Of a stretch of DNA of 64,000 nucleotides, positions 28,039-38,643 are shown piece by piece. Location of the stretch: contig LGRX02024682.1 in NCBI GenBank assembly GCA_001247695.2, forward strand, positions 1 through 64,000, given 5' to 3'. The stretch's first letter is position 1; each line of letters begins with the position of its first letter. The DNA is from Cymbomonas tetramitiformis (Eukaryota > Chlorophyta > Pyramimonadophyceae > Pyramimonadales > Pyramimonadaceae). Under the pieces are notes generated by a model. That model saw nothing but the letters and a program-made list of their open reading frames with translations, did not search any database and was not told the origin of the DNA. Position numbers and translations under genes: made by a program.

Positions 28039-28278
28039 AACATTAATTAATTTACTTTTTATTTACTTTCAATTTTATCTTTATCTTTTTATTGTAGATT
28101 TTTTTATTTATTTTTTATTGTAGATTTTTTATTTATTTTTTATCGTACTCACATTTAATCACGTAATTTATTCCCTATTTATTACGTAATTATTTCTTTA
28201 GGGTTTTCTCTTGTATTTATTAATCATTTATTATCGTCTTTAGGGTTTTGGGGGGGTTATAATCGGTAGTATACTACT
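28022..28278 (+). repeat. Type 1 terminal repeat, outer end to the right
   Basis: Contains ATCACGTAATTTATTCCCT, TTACGTAATTATTTC, TTTAGGGTTTTGGGGGG and TTATAATCGGTAGTATACTACT at the end. It is followed at once by a stump of a virion gene. Confidence 0.82.
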
Positions 28279-28320
28279 CCTAGATTTTTAGAGTTTATTT
28301 GTCCAGCTTGTTCTACCATA
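28279..28320 (-). pseudogene. Stump of the 104-aa virion gene
   Basis: Fourteen codons, MVEQAGQINSKNL, match the start of 53683-53998. The gene is cut at the terminal repeat. It lies after the MCP tail of the chimera, its usual place. Confidence 0.75.
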
Positions 28321-28343
28321 TATTATTTATAAATAAATAAGTT

Positions 28344-29210
28344 TTACACAACAACTTCAATCATTCTGCCCATACCTATACGAAGTGTAGATGTACATTC
28401 ACAAATTACAAAAGTTTCATTATCAACACCGGGAATAGCTTCTTGTAAAGCATATGTACCTGCGTGTGTTTGTAAGAAGAATTGAGAGTTCAAACCACGT
28501 GTATCTAAGCCACTAAGACTACGAACATTCATTTCGGAAGGCATATTAAGTCTTAACATAGCAGTCCAATAAGAATTATACCAGTTCTCTAAAGAATTTA
28601 TTTTGCATCCAGCATCATTTAAATCATTTTCATTAGAATATGTTTTTATTATCCATTCAAATAGATTATATGGTTTTGCACAAGGATGTTTGCTTTTATA
28701 ATTTCCATTAGAAAACTTTATAACACTTCGAGGAAATCTTTTTCCATCTAAACATATAGTAGGCGTTCTATCCGTATAATGAGTATATAATTCAGTTCTA
28801 GGTCCTTGGCCTTGTCTAATATATGGTTTATTACCTTCTATTTTTATTGGATTATATGTTGGTAAACGTTTATAAAATACATAAATCATTTCGTGTGATC
28901 TCAAAGGCATTTGATTAGCGTGGTAAAATCCTAAAGCCATAGTTTTTTCATAGACTAAATCGTATCTAAACCATTTTTTATTGCTTTCAATGATATTATG
29001 TCGATATTTTGTTGTTGTTGTAAATATATAAACACATTTCTTTTTGCCTATTCTTTTTAAATGTATCCACAATTGATCCAAATCAATAACATCTTTATCC
29101 CAAGAACAATTAGTCTGATTATACGGCAAATCACATATAAATAAATCTGCTGAATTACTTTTAATTGTTGGTAAAATTGTAAAGCAATCATTATTATATA
29201 TTTCATACAT
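28344..29210 (-). CDS. Methyltransferase-MCP in-frame chimera (288 aa)
   Basis: Residues 1 to about 198 equal the N-terminal part of a beta-class DNA methyltransferase (CDLPYNQT catalytic motif; RTELYTHYTDRTPT; SNGNYKSKHPC). At about 28615 the sequence changes into the last 90 residues of the MCP (CKINSLENWYNSYWTAMLRL to STLRIGMGRMIEVVV) in the same frame. The AdoMet-binding motif LDCCMGIG is lost, so methylation activity is unlikely. A deletion between the two genes, removing lipase, penton and most of the MCP, would explain it. The frame is fully open; whether it is expressed is unknown. Confidence 0.85.
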   Translation of the reverse strand: MYEIYNNDCFTILPTIKSNSADLFICDLPYNQTNCSWDKDVIDLDQLWIHLKRIGKKKCVYIFTTTTKYRHNIIESNKKWFRYDLVYEKTMALGFYHANQMPLRSHEMIYVFYKRLPTYNPIKIEGNKPYIRQGQGPRTELYTHYTDRTPTICLDGKRFPRSVIKFSNGNYKSKHPCAKPYNLFEWIIKTYSNENDLNDAGCKINSLENWYNSYWTAMLRLNMPSEMNVRSLSGLDTRGLNSQFFLQTHAGTYALQEAIPGVDNETFVICECTSTLRIGMGRMIEVVV

Positions 29211-29274
29211 ATTTTTACTTTTATTTTTTTGTGAGTTTCAAAACAATTTAAAAAATAGGTTATACTTTATAATA

Positions 29275-29607
29275 ATGGAAAATATCAGTGAAGCATTTCC
29301 AAAGTATACTAAAGTTACATCAAAGAATGGAAAAGTCTATTATAAAAAACCTCTAGACACAAATAGAAGAGATAAGAATAAATATTACGAAAATCATAAA
29401 GCAAAGTTACAAAAGCAAATGACTATACAAAGAATTGTAGAAAATAAAAATGTATCTATAATTACTTTGAAAAAACATAATATAGACAAAATTGAAATAA
29501 TTAATATTTTTTCTAATAAAATAAAAGAGTCTCCTGAAAATTTTGACAAACTTCTTGAAATTCAAAATAAATTCATTGAAAAATTAAAAGTAACAAATAC
29601 TACTTAA
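29275..29607 (+). CDS. Small basic protein upstream of PolB (110 aa)
   Basis: Close homologue of 10744-11076 (KYTKVTSKNGKVYYKKPLD, NRRDKNKYYE, EIQNKFIEKLKVTNT). It is divergent from the chimera and 30 bp ahead of PolB. Likely DNA-binding by composition. Intact, unlike the PolB that follows. Confidence 0.7.
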   Translation: MENISEAFPKYTKVTSKNGKVYYKKPLDTNRRDKNKYYENHKAKLQKQMTIQRIVENKNVSIITLKKHNIDKIEIINIFSNKIKESPENFDKLLEIQNKFIEKLKVTNTT

Positions 29608-29637
29608 AGATTACGTTACATTATAAGTATAATAAAA
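29602..29637 (+). promoter_or_regulatory. ACTTAAAGATTACGTTACATTA upstream element
   Basis: Starts inside the stop region of the preceding gene and ends at the first possible PolB ATG. Same core as before the accessory genes. Confidence 0.5.
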
Positions 29638-32600
29638 ATGTTCTATAATAATATGCCACCTAAAAATAATAAAGATGAAAAAGATAAAGGCAAAGCACCT
29701 ATGACACAATCAAAGAAAACTAATTTGAAAAAGATAAAGAATTATAGGGCCGGAAATTTTCGTGCATCAAGTTCTAGACAATTAACAAAAGAACAATGGA
29801 ATAAGATAACAAAATTTGAAAAAGAAACAATTGATAAAGATCGTACAAGAAAAGACAAAAGGGAGGCAATACAAGATTTAATTGAACATTATGAAATTGA
29901 TAATGACAAAAAGAAAAATAAACCGGAATTGATTTCTAGGCAAGAATATGAAGAACAATTTACAAATAAAAATGTGACAAAAGAATATGTTGATAAAGGT
30001 GGAAATTCCGGAATAAGTATGAAAATAAATTTCAATCGTTTTTTGGGAAAGCCTTTAAAATATTGGATGAAAGTAATTAATAAAAAAATTGATCAAAATT
30101 CTGAAGATGTTAAACACTTTCAATTTGGAATATCATTTCAAAATGGAGAATCTGATTTTATGAGTGCAAAAGATGAAACTGATTTTTATAATAAATTAGA
30201 TGGAATGATTCAGTCCGGAGATGATAGAGGTCGTGCAAATTCAATTACAATTTCATTATTAAATTTCAAAAAATTAAATGGAAAAGGTGCTCCTTTACCT
30301 ATGCCAAAAACGGTACAAGAATTAAAATCCAAAAAAAGTGTGATTACCATTCAGGATAAACAATGTTTTGCCAAATCTTGCCTTGTAATGTATTATAAAG
30401 AAAATACATCTTATAATGTGTACAATCACATTTGTAAAAATACACGAAATAGATTAACAAAAGAAGCCATAGAATTGATGAAAGAATTAGAATTTAATCC
30501 TGAAGACGGTATAGGATTTGATGACATTAATTTATTTGAGGAAAAGTTTGATAGAAATATAATTATTCACGGAATGACTGATTTGGGTTGTACAATAATG
30601 TACCCACCTTCAAAAGAAGGGTTACCCGAAAGACTTGAATGGAATTTTGTTTATTATCATCTTGACTCAAGTTTTGGTCACTTTGAACCTATTACAAAAA
30701 TTGAGGCATTTTATGGAAAAATACACAAATCAAGATGCAATAAATGTCGTAGCAAATTGTGTGATTTTTCAAAAACGAAAACAAAACAATATATTGATTG
30801 GAAACAAGCTATTTATTGTCAAGAATGTAATATAAAATTTCTCAATAAAAAATGTTATGAATTACATAAGAAAGGGACAGCTTGTAAATACTTTCATAAA
30901 TGCAAAGGTGAATGTAAACAAATATATGATACAAGAAAAGAACAACATATTTGTGGACACGAATATTGTCCAAATTGTAAATTATATTGTGATATAAGAA
31001 ATGATATTTGTTATATTACAAAGAAAAAACCAAAAGAAATTATAGAAGAAGAAAAAATAGGATTTTTTGATTTTGAGGCATATAACGAAAAAAAGCACGA
31101 AGTCAATTTAAGTGTTACACAATATTCAAATGGAGAATCATTTATTCATTACAACATTGAAGAAGCTTGCAAATTTCTTTTTTCTAATCAACACAAAGAC
31201 TTTACTTTTATTGCACACAATGGTTCAAAATATGATTATGTATTGATTGTTGAATACATAATGACAACAATGAATGAAATTCCCGAAATTGTGCAAAATA
31301 GTGGTAAAATAATGTATTTGAAATATCAAAATGTTACATTGATGGACAGCTATTTACATCTTACAAATCCTCTTAGCAAATTTTCAAAAATATTCTCTTT
31401 GAAAGGAGAGAAAAAGGGCTATTTCCCTCACAAATTTAACACGCCCGAAAATAAAGAATACATAGCTCCACTTCCCGATAAACATTATTATGGTTTTAAT
31501 CAAATGAAAAATGAAGCCCGGAAAGAATTTTTGGATTGGTATTATTGGAATGAAAAATTCACTTTTGATATGAAGAAAGAAATTTTAGAATATTGTCAAA
31601 GTGATGTGAGAATTTTACGATTAGGATGGATGAAATATAGACAAATGATTTTGGAAATAACAAATGATGAAATTGATCCCACAAGTTATTTGACTATTGC
31701 ATCTTTAACTCAAACTATCCATAGGTATATACATATGCCTGAAAATTCAATAGCAATATTGAGTACTATTACAAAAGGTAAACAACAATCAAAAATAGGA
31801 GACACATGGTTAGAATATATAAAGCATACAAATAAGATAGAAAATCTCATAAAGGAGTACAAAATTCCCAATTTCTATTTTGGAAATAATGCAAGACATA
31901 AATATGTAGATGGTTATGACCCTGCAACAAATACGATTTATGAATTTTTAGGAGATTATTGGCACGGAAATCCTGAAGTGTACAAACACAAAATGTTTAG
32001 AAAGAATTACAACTTTAATAAAACATTTTTTCAATTGAATGAAGAAACAAATAAAAGGCTTGAAAAATTAAAAGAATTAGGATATAATGTCGTGTTCATT
32101 TGGGAAAGTGAGTTTAAAGAATTACAAAAGCACGATGAAAATGTTATCAAATTTTGCATACATATGATGTACCAATACATTTTAGAGATGCATTATTTGG
32201 TGGTAGAACAGATCCTAAAAAATTGTATTATAAATGTAAAGAAGACGAAACAATTAGGTATGATGATTTTACAAGTTTATATCCTTGGGTTTTAAAATAT
32301 TGTTTATTTCCTTATGGACATCCTTAAAAAATATATAATGAAATTGACTTATTGGGTATAAGAAATATTGAACAATTTTTTGGGGTTATAAAGTGTACCA
32401 TTATTCCTCCAAATGATTTGGAAATGGCTGTGTTACCATTGAGGACCCGGGGACAGTCCAAGATGGAAAAGCTTACATTTCCATTGACAAAAATGACGGG
32501 AACTTGGTGCACCGAAGAAGTTAAATTAGCTTTGAAGAAAGGCTATGTGATAGAAAAAATTCATCAAGTTGTACACTGGGAAAATACATCTTATGAAATA

Positions 32601-33563
32601 TTTGAAAGTTTTATTAATACTTTTTTGAAAATAAAACAAGAGGCTAGTGGATATCCTGATTGGGTACAAAGCGAGAAAGACAAAGATTTATACATTGAAA
32701 AATATTTTAAAAAAGAAGGAATCTTGCTAAACAAAGAAAATATTTTTAAAAATAATGGAATGAGAACCATAGCCAAGCTTTTTCTTAATAATTTGTGGGG
32801 AAGATATTGCTTGAAGCCTAACAAAAGACAAAATAAATATTGCAACAATGCTGAGGTATATGACATTTTATCAGATTCTAGAAATGATAATATTGTTATT
32901 CAACCTATTCCACAAATACATAATGATGTAAAATATCATATAGGATTTAATATATTAGATGAATATGCTGAAACAAATTTTAGTGTCAATGAAGTTATTG
33001 GTGTTTTTACTACCGCTTATGCAAGAATTAAATTGTACAATTTAATGGATGATGTAGGATTTGAAAATGTATTATATCACGATACGGACTCGGTGATTTA
33101 TATTGAAAACAAAACAAATATGCATATTCACAAAGAACAATTAGGAGATTATTTAGGCGAATTGACTGACGAATTGTATGATGATGAGAAGAAAATATAT
33201 AAAAAATGCATTGAGTATGTAGCCACAGCACCTAAATCATATTCATTATTATTTAATGATGGAACAACAATGACTAAAGTCAAAGGATTTTCATTAAATT
33301 TTCAAAATTCACAAAGTCTAAATCATAATGAAATAACAAATATGATGTTAAATGAACAAGACAAAGTAATTGAAATAAAATATGTTGTTTTAAGAAAGCC
33401 TAAAAAATCATCACCTACCGATAAACAATATGCAGCTCTTGGTATTGAAACAAGAAGTGAAACAAAATCATTTTCCTTCAATTATGATAAAGGTTTTATT
33501 CAGTGGGAAACATTTAATATATTGCCTTGGGGACACAAAAATATTGCTAATGACAATAAATAA
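29638..33563 (+). pseudogene. polB: Protein-primed family B DNA polymerase, broken
   Basis: The start could be ATG 29638 or 29653 (MPPKNNKDEK); the latter matches the stump at 10697. The exonuclease part is whole: FFDFEA near residue 476, FIAHNGSKYDY, YCQSDVRIL. Near 32168 the frame shifts just before the segment equivalent to RDALFGGRTDP. Motif A (DDFTSLYPW) is in the shifted frame at about 32262. A stop follows at about 32325 (GHP, then TAA). The rest is open from 32352, with motif B (KLFLNNLWGRY) and motif C YHDTDSVIY. Two lesions, all catalytic motifs still present. It is a different lineage from 4060-8118, and only the motifs and Cys clusters align easily. Confidence 0.85.
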
Positions 33564-33581
33564 AAATCATTATAATAAACA

Positions 33582-34709
33582 ATGAGTAAATCAATTTCTG
33601 AAAAAGAAATACAAAAGTTTTATTTGGATCCTGAAATAGGATTGAGTGGTGTATCATCATTTACATCTAAATTAAAATCACGTGGGTATAAAGTCACTGA
33701 AAAACAAGTCAAATAAGCTATTGAAGCCACTGAGCTTAATCAAACATTTTCTCAAAAAAAGAAATTAAATAGAAAAGAATTGTTTCCTATTTACGGTAAA
33801 GATCCTAACAAAAATTATATTCAAGCTGATTTAGCTTTCATTCCAAAATATAAACGACAAAATACAGGATTTTCGGTTATCTTAACAGCTATCAATATAA
33901 ATACACGAAAAGCATATGCTTATGCATTGAAATCCAAAACCGTAAAAGATCAGAATAATAAAAACATTGAAAGCGCCGAAGGTATTAAAGATTCAAAAAT
34001 GAATGTTTTAACAACTGATAATGGATCAGAATTTACAAACACAGCTATAAAAAAGTTATTGAAAGACAATGATATAAAACATTATTTAAATGAGCCTGAA
34101 GACCATTCTACTATGGGAATGATTGAAAGATTCAATAGAACATTAAAACAAAAGTTGGAAAAGATATTTGCTAGTAAAGACACCGTAAATTGGATTAATC
34201 ATTTAGATATTATTGTTAGAAATTATAATGATACAAGAAATGTGGGAAATATTGATAGGTCCGCGCCTGATAATATGTCATATACTAAAATAATAAGAAA
34301 TATTGTATTAAAAAGAAATAAATTGACCGAACTTCTTGAAAAAGTAGGTATTAAACCTGGAGATAAAGTAAGAATCAAAATTAAAACTAAAACATTTGAT
34401 AAAGAGTCTCAAAAATGGTCTACAAAAATATATAAAGTAAAATCAATAAAAGGATTAAGTTATGTTATTGAGGATGGTAATGAGACTTTAGCTAGACGAT
34501 ATAAACCAAGAGAATTATTAGAAGTCAAAGGAAATGTGTCAAACACAAAAACTAATGAACCTACGGTAAAAGAATTAGTAGTCAAACAAAATAAAAAACA
34601 AAGAACTCTGAAAAAAGAAGGAGTTTCATCTTCCAATAGAATTTCTAAAAGAACACGAAGTCAAAATAAAAATAAAAATAATAACGAAACAGAAATTGAT
34701 TTACGATAA
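33582..34709 (+). pseudogene. DDE integrase with early stop and small deletion
   Basis: Starts MSKSISEKEIQKFYLDPE as in the other copies. A TAA replaces the Glu codon at 33714. The rest (open from 33717) has QADLAFIP, LTTDNGSEF and HSTMGMIERFNRT with all three catalytic acids, then the SH3-like domain (KPGDKVRIKIKTKT) and the basic tail. Eight codons (IPAMRKL region) are missing near 33984 relative to 8110-9265, between the first and second catalytic Asp. Follows PolB on the same strand. Confidence 0.85.
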
Positions 34710-34735
34710 TTTAATATATTATATTGTATATAATT

Positions 34736-34933
34736 ATGGTAAGAGCAAATCAAACACAAGCTCAACGAAGGCTGAATAATAGAATTTATTGTGGGTACAA
34801 AGACCCAGCCCCCTCAGGTCGTCCCTTTGGAAATAAAGTACAATGTAAGGCTATTGGTCAATTGAGACGTTTCGGCAGGATTTTGAGAGCACCTCATCCT
34901 GCGGATAGACAACAAAATAGGCGAAATAGATGA
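34736..34933 (+). CDS. Small Arg-rich protein with CGYKDP and GQLRRFGR
   Basis: Sixty-five residues, second copy of the family seen at 10036. It lies 26 bp after the integrase and 28 bp before the acidic protein. NQTQAQRRLNNRIY adds two residues relative to block 1. The core is identical. Probably nucleic-acid-binding. Confidence 0.7.
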   Translation: MVRANQTQAQRRLNNRIYCGYKDPAPSGRPFGNKVQCKAIGQLRRFGRILRAPHPADRQQNRRNR

Positions 34934-34961
34934 TTTAATATAAACATATATCATATATAGT

Positions 34962-35597
34962 ATGAGAAAGATTTTGACTGATGATATTGTTAGACAATAT
35001 TGTTTAAATGAATCAGGATTCAAAAATGCTGCATCAAATAAATTAATTTTCAAAGGGTATTCTAATTTAGCATCAAAAAATTATTCAATGACTGCACCTT
35101 CTCAGAATTCTGTGGACTTTTATAATTCAATTTCACAAACTTCATTTATAAATCCATCTGATTTAATTCAAAATTTAAAACGAAGTGATGTAAATGTATT
35201 TATCCCTTCAAAAAAGACAAGGAGTGACAATTTAAGAGTTTTAGCTGATTTAAGTGAATCTAACCAAGAAACTCCAATAAGAACTCCTATATCACCTGAA
35301 TCTGAATTTGAAGAAGAAGAAAACTTTTTAGAAAGTTTGGAAAAAGGAACTCCAATAAATCAAGGCGAATCTGGACCATCAAAAAGAAACATTTTAGTAA
35401 GACCTTTGGTAAGACAAGCATTATTTAATTCAGGTCGAAAAAATGTATTGCCTACATTAAGTCCTACAAATTTAAATGATGATGATGATGACGATACTAG
35501 TGGTGTTGAATATATGGGTGTAGAAGTAAGTCCACTTGCAACAAGTCCGCAAATATTTACAAGAGGACAACGTGCAAGTAGAGCTAATCAACCATAA
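34962..35597 (+). CDS. Acidic low-complexity protein (211 aa), intact
   Basis: MRKILTDDIVRQYCLNESGF is a conserved helical start, followed by MTAPSQNSVDFYNSI and DLIQNLKRSDVNVFIPS. The rest is Ser/Pro/Asp/Glu-rich, with RPLVRQALFNS, a run of Asp and the end RGQRASRANQP. Homologues at 26101 (cut) and 38644. Only the two ends and the short blocks are conserved, which suggests a disordered scaffold. It belongs to the constant gene trio behind the integrase. Confidence 0.65.
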   Translation: MRKILTDDIVRQYCLNESGFKNAASNKLIFKGYSNLASKNYSMTAPSQNSVDFYNSISQTSFINPSDLIQNLKRSDVNVFIPSKKTRSDNLRVLADLSESNQETPIRTPISPESEFEEEENFLESLEKGTPINQGESGPSKRNILVRPLVRQALFNSGRKNVLPTLSPTNLNDDDDDDTSGVEYMGVEVSPLATSPQIFTRGQRASRANQP

Positions 35598-35620
35598 AAA
35601 ATATATATATTAATATATAA

Positions 35621-35833
35621 ATGACGCGAGCTGAAAGGAATGAAACATTAAAGAAATGTGCAAAAGAATATCATTCTAAAAAAGGTACACAGCCTAGAAA
35701 AAGATATTCAAAGAAATCTAGCAAAAATAGATCTATGAAACAAAGTCCTCAGCCTCAAGTAGTTTCAAAACCTATTGTTAATCGTCCAATAAATCAAAGA
35801 GGTGCTCGCTTTCCTTTTGGTCTTGTAATATAA
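35621..35833 (+). CDS. Small Lys-rich protein (MTRAE family, 70 aa)
   Basis: MTRAERNETLKKCAKEYHSK, KPRKRYSKK in the middle, ARFPFGLVI at the end. Same family as 26704. Here the terminal hairpin does not follow; instead TCTTTT-type repeats do. Confidence 0.65.
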   Translation: MTRAERNETLKKCAKEYHSKKGTQPRKRYSKKSSKNRSMKQSPQPQVVSKPIVNRPINQRGARFPFGLVI

Positions 35834-35844
35834 ATTTGAGTATT

Positions 35845-36180
35845 CATAAAAGGACTTTTTTATTTTCAAAAGACTTTTTTATAATGAGCGAGTAAATGTT
35901 TGTATATACTTTAATAATATATTTTTACTTACAGTAATCACTCACCGTTAAGGAAACTCGACGTTAAGGAAACAGCCAGCGTTTTTCAAAACTCCGTCAT
36001 ATTTAATACATCGCCCCCATATTTGATAACTCTATGTAAAAATACGCTGGCGTTAATTTCCTGTTTTCTTAAAGGTGAGTGATTACTGTATTGTAAATTT
36101 ATTGTGCATTTCTTAAAAAACTCTTTTTATTTTGAAAAGACTTTTTTATAATGAGTATTGTAATATGTATATGTATATTG
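35845..36180. repeat. Subterminal TCTTTT/AAAAGA repeats around a MITE
   Basis: Two copies of a module with CTTTTTTATTTTCAAAAGAC and TTATAATGAG (about 35855 and 36118) lie on either side of the MITE. The same module occurs three times in reverse at 50198-50460. Confidence 0.65.
35932..36088. mobile_element. MITE with CAGTAATCACTCACC ends (157 bp, TA duplication)
   Basis: The left end CAGTAATCACTCACC and right end GGTGAGTGATTACTG are perfect inverted repeats, extended imperfectly by TTAAGGAAAC and its complement. TA flanks both ends (35930-35931 and 36089-36090). The repeat module at about 50341-50365 reads across the site without the insertion. No open frame. Confidence 0.88.
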
Positions 36181-36205
36181 AAGAATCTTTTGTAACGAAA
36201 ATTTT

Positions 36206-36239
36206 CCACTTAAAGAGTAAGACTTCATAAGGTAGAACA
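36206..36239 (+). promoter_or_regulatory. CCACTTAAAGAGTAAGACTT upstream element
   Basis: A diverged version of the CCACTTAAAGAG element, ending at the ATG of 36240. Confidence 0.5.
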
Positions 36240-36908
36240 ATGATTACTATTACTACTAATGATTATTTACTTATGTTATTACCATTAGTTCAACATAAAG
36301 AAAAAATGAAAGAAGTATTACAAGAACTTTTGGTAAAAGAAGAAAATAAAAGTAAAGAAGTAATAAAAGCAAAAACTACTACTTGGAATGATCTTCCATT
36401 TGATGTTCAAGAACATATATATAAGTTAAAATATAAACTTGAAATGAAAGATGTATTTGATGAATTCCTAATTAAACAAAAAGAATATTATTCACGAGAT
36501 TATATGAGATGCATTAACTATAAAGAAAATGATAATGACAACGTATGCCTAAAGGCTTGTGAAAAGTTAGAAGATTACCATTCTAATATGATATCTAGAA
36601 AAGTTCGTGTAGATATTCATAATGAATACAAATTTATAAAAAATGGTAATACCACTACAATTGTTTTGAGGAATTGTATATTATTTTCACCTAATAAACG
36701 CGAACAAGAGTATTACGATTTTATTGAAAATATGAATGAAAATTATTTGGATGGGCGAGATTTCGGTAAAAGTCATTTGAAAATTATACATCAATGTAAT
36801 CCAAATTTTAGCTCAAAAAATGATTTAAAAGATATGTGTATACGAAACAATATAAATGTTAAAGGTTTTACTAGAAGAGAACTTGCAAGAAGACTTATGC
36901 AACTTTAA
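36240..36908 (+). CDS. F-box-like plus SAP protein (222 aa)
   Basis: About 45 N-terminal residues precede the F-box-like segment (WNDLPFDVQEHIYKLKYKLEM), which matches the start of 24929 and 25346. The middle is unrelated (RKVRVDIHNEYKFI; LRNCILFSPNKREQ). The C-terminal SSKNDLKDMCIRNNI and GFTRRELARRLMQL fit a SAP domain. The same two domains with different middles point to a modular adaptor. It is the last gene before the type 2 end. Confidence 0.55.
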   Translation: MITITTNDYLLMLLPLVQHKEKMKEVLQELLVKEENKSKEVIKAKTTTWNDLPFDVQEHIYKLKYKLEMKDVFDEFLIKQKEYYSRDYMRCINYKENDNDNVCLKACEKLEDYHSNMISRKVRVDIHNEYKFIKNGNTTTIVLRNCILFSPNKREQEYYDFIENMNENYLDGRDFGKSHLKIIHQCNPNFSSKNDLKDMCIRNNINVKGFTRRELARRLMQL

Positions 36909-37240
36909 TAAAATAACTTAAGAACAATTTATAATATATAAGTAATAATATACATCTTTTATTTAAGAACTTATTTAAATTTATTTTAGAACTTATTTAT
37001 TTCTTATTTTGTTACACATTTATTTACGTAATTTATTTATCATTTATTACGTAATTATTTATAGTATATTTATTGTATATTTCCTTGTCATTTTACTTGT
37101 CATTTTCTTGTCATTTTCTTGTATGACTTATGACATATATGACATAGGGTTATGACATATGTCATAGGGTTTTATAGGGTTTTTATAGTGATAAAAAAGC
37201 GTGCCCTATAGTCGGTTCCTTACTACTTACACTAGTAGTA
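36909..37240 (+). repeat. Type 2 terminal repeat, outer end to the right
   Basis: Holds TTACGTAATTTATTTATC, CTTGTCATTTT units, two ATGACATAT palindromes, TTTATAGGGTTTTTATAG, then CCCTATAGTCGGTTCCTTACTACT. Fourteen more bases (TACACTAGTAGTAA) join it to the ATG of the next gene. Matches 49777-50165 in reverse. Confidence 0.8.
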
Positions 37241-38392
37241 ATGAGCAAGTCAATCACTGAAAAACAAATACAAGACTTTTATCTGAATCCTGAAATAGGA
37301 CTAAGTGCCGTATCACCATTTACAGCCAAATTAAAATCTCTTGGTTATAAAGTCACACAAAACAAGTCAAGGAAGCTATAGAAAAAACTGAAGTTAATCA
37401 AACCTTTTCTCAAAAAAAGAAAATCATTAGAAAAGAGTTATTTCCTATTTACGGCAAAGACCCTAACAAGAATTATGTTCAGGCTGATTTGGCATTTATT
37501 CCTGAATTCAAAAAACAAAAATAGAGGTTACTCCGTTATATTGACGGCTATTAATATCAATACACGAAAAACCTATCCATTAAAATAAAAAACGGTTAAA
37601 GATAAAAATAACAAAAACATTGATTCTGCTGAAGGAATAATTCCTGCTTTCAAAAAATTAATAAAAGATTCAAAAATGAATGTATTGACTACGGACAATG
37701 GTGTAGAATTTACAAATAAATCTATGAAAAAATTATTAAAGGACAACAATATTGAGCATTATTTAAATGAAACCGAAGACCATACTACTATGGGTATGGT
37801 AGAAAGATTCAATAGAACATTAAAATTGAAATTTTAAAAAATAGAAGAAAGTAAAGACACAGTAAGCTGGATTGATTATTTGGATTCTGTTGTCAAAAAT
37901 TATAATAGTACACAAAATTCTGCAAATATCGATAAATCAACTCCTGATAATATGAACCTAACAAAGACAATCAGAAATAATTTGTTGAAAATGAATAAAT
38001 TGACTAAGCTTCTTGAAAAAATAGATATAAAACCGGGTGATAAAGTTAGGATTAAAATTAAAACTAAAACGTTTGATAAAGAATCTCAACGATGGTCGAC
38101 AAAAATATATAAAGTAAAATCTATGAAAGGATTGAGTTATATTATCGAAGACGGTAAAAAAACTTTGGCACGTCGGTACAAGCCACGCGAATTATTGGAA
38201 ATTAAAGGTAACAATTCTAGTAATAAGAAATCCACTGATGAACCTACAGTTTCTGAATTAGTTTCTCAACAAAATAAAAAAGAAAGAACTCTTAGGAAAG
38301 AAGGTGTCTCATCGTTTAATCGAATATCTAAAAGGACAAGAAGTCAAAATAAAAACAATAAAGATAATGAAACGGAAATTGATTTACGATGA
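37241..38392 (+). pseudogene. DDE integrase, heavily broken
   Basis: Begins MSKSITEKQIQDFYLNPE directly at the terminal repeat. The frame is lost near 37362 (one A short in CAAAACAAG). Stops occur near 37522 (AAATAGAGG) and 37836 (TTTTAAAAAATAG). One catalytic segment reads LTTDNGVEF, and the Glu segment reads GMVERFNRT. The C-terminal DNA-binding part is open from 37880. Most damaged of the three integrases. Confidence 0.8.
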
Positions 38393-38421
38393 TTTTTATC
38401 AATTGTATTATATATATTGTT

Positions 38422-38619
38422 ATGGTAAGAGCTAATCAAACACAGGCTCAACGAAGGCTGAATAATAATGTTTATTGTGGATATAAAGACCCTGCACCCT
38501 CACGTCGTCCGCTTGGAAATAAAATTCAATGTAAAGCTCGTCATCAATTAAGGCGGTATGGAAGATTTTTAAGACCACCTCATCCTGCGGATAGACAACA
38601 AAATAGACGAAACAATTAA
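38422..38619 (+). CDS. Small Arg-rich protein with CGYKDP
   Basis: Third copy of the family. Here PSRRPLGNKIQCKARHQLRRYGRFL differs from the other two in the core (GQLRRFGR becomes HQLRRYGR). The frame is intact although the integrase upstream is not. Confidence 0.65.
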   Translation: MVRANQTQAQRRLNNNVYCGYKDPAPSRRPLGNKIQCKARHQLRRYGRFLRPPHPADRQQNRRNN

Positions 38620-38643
38620 TATATATGTAATATTATAAAATAC

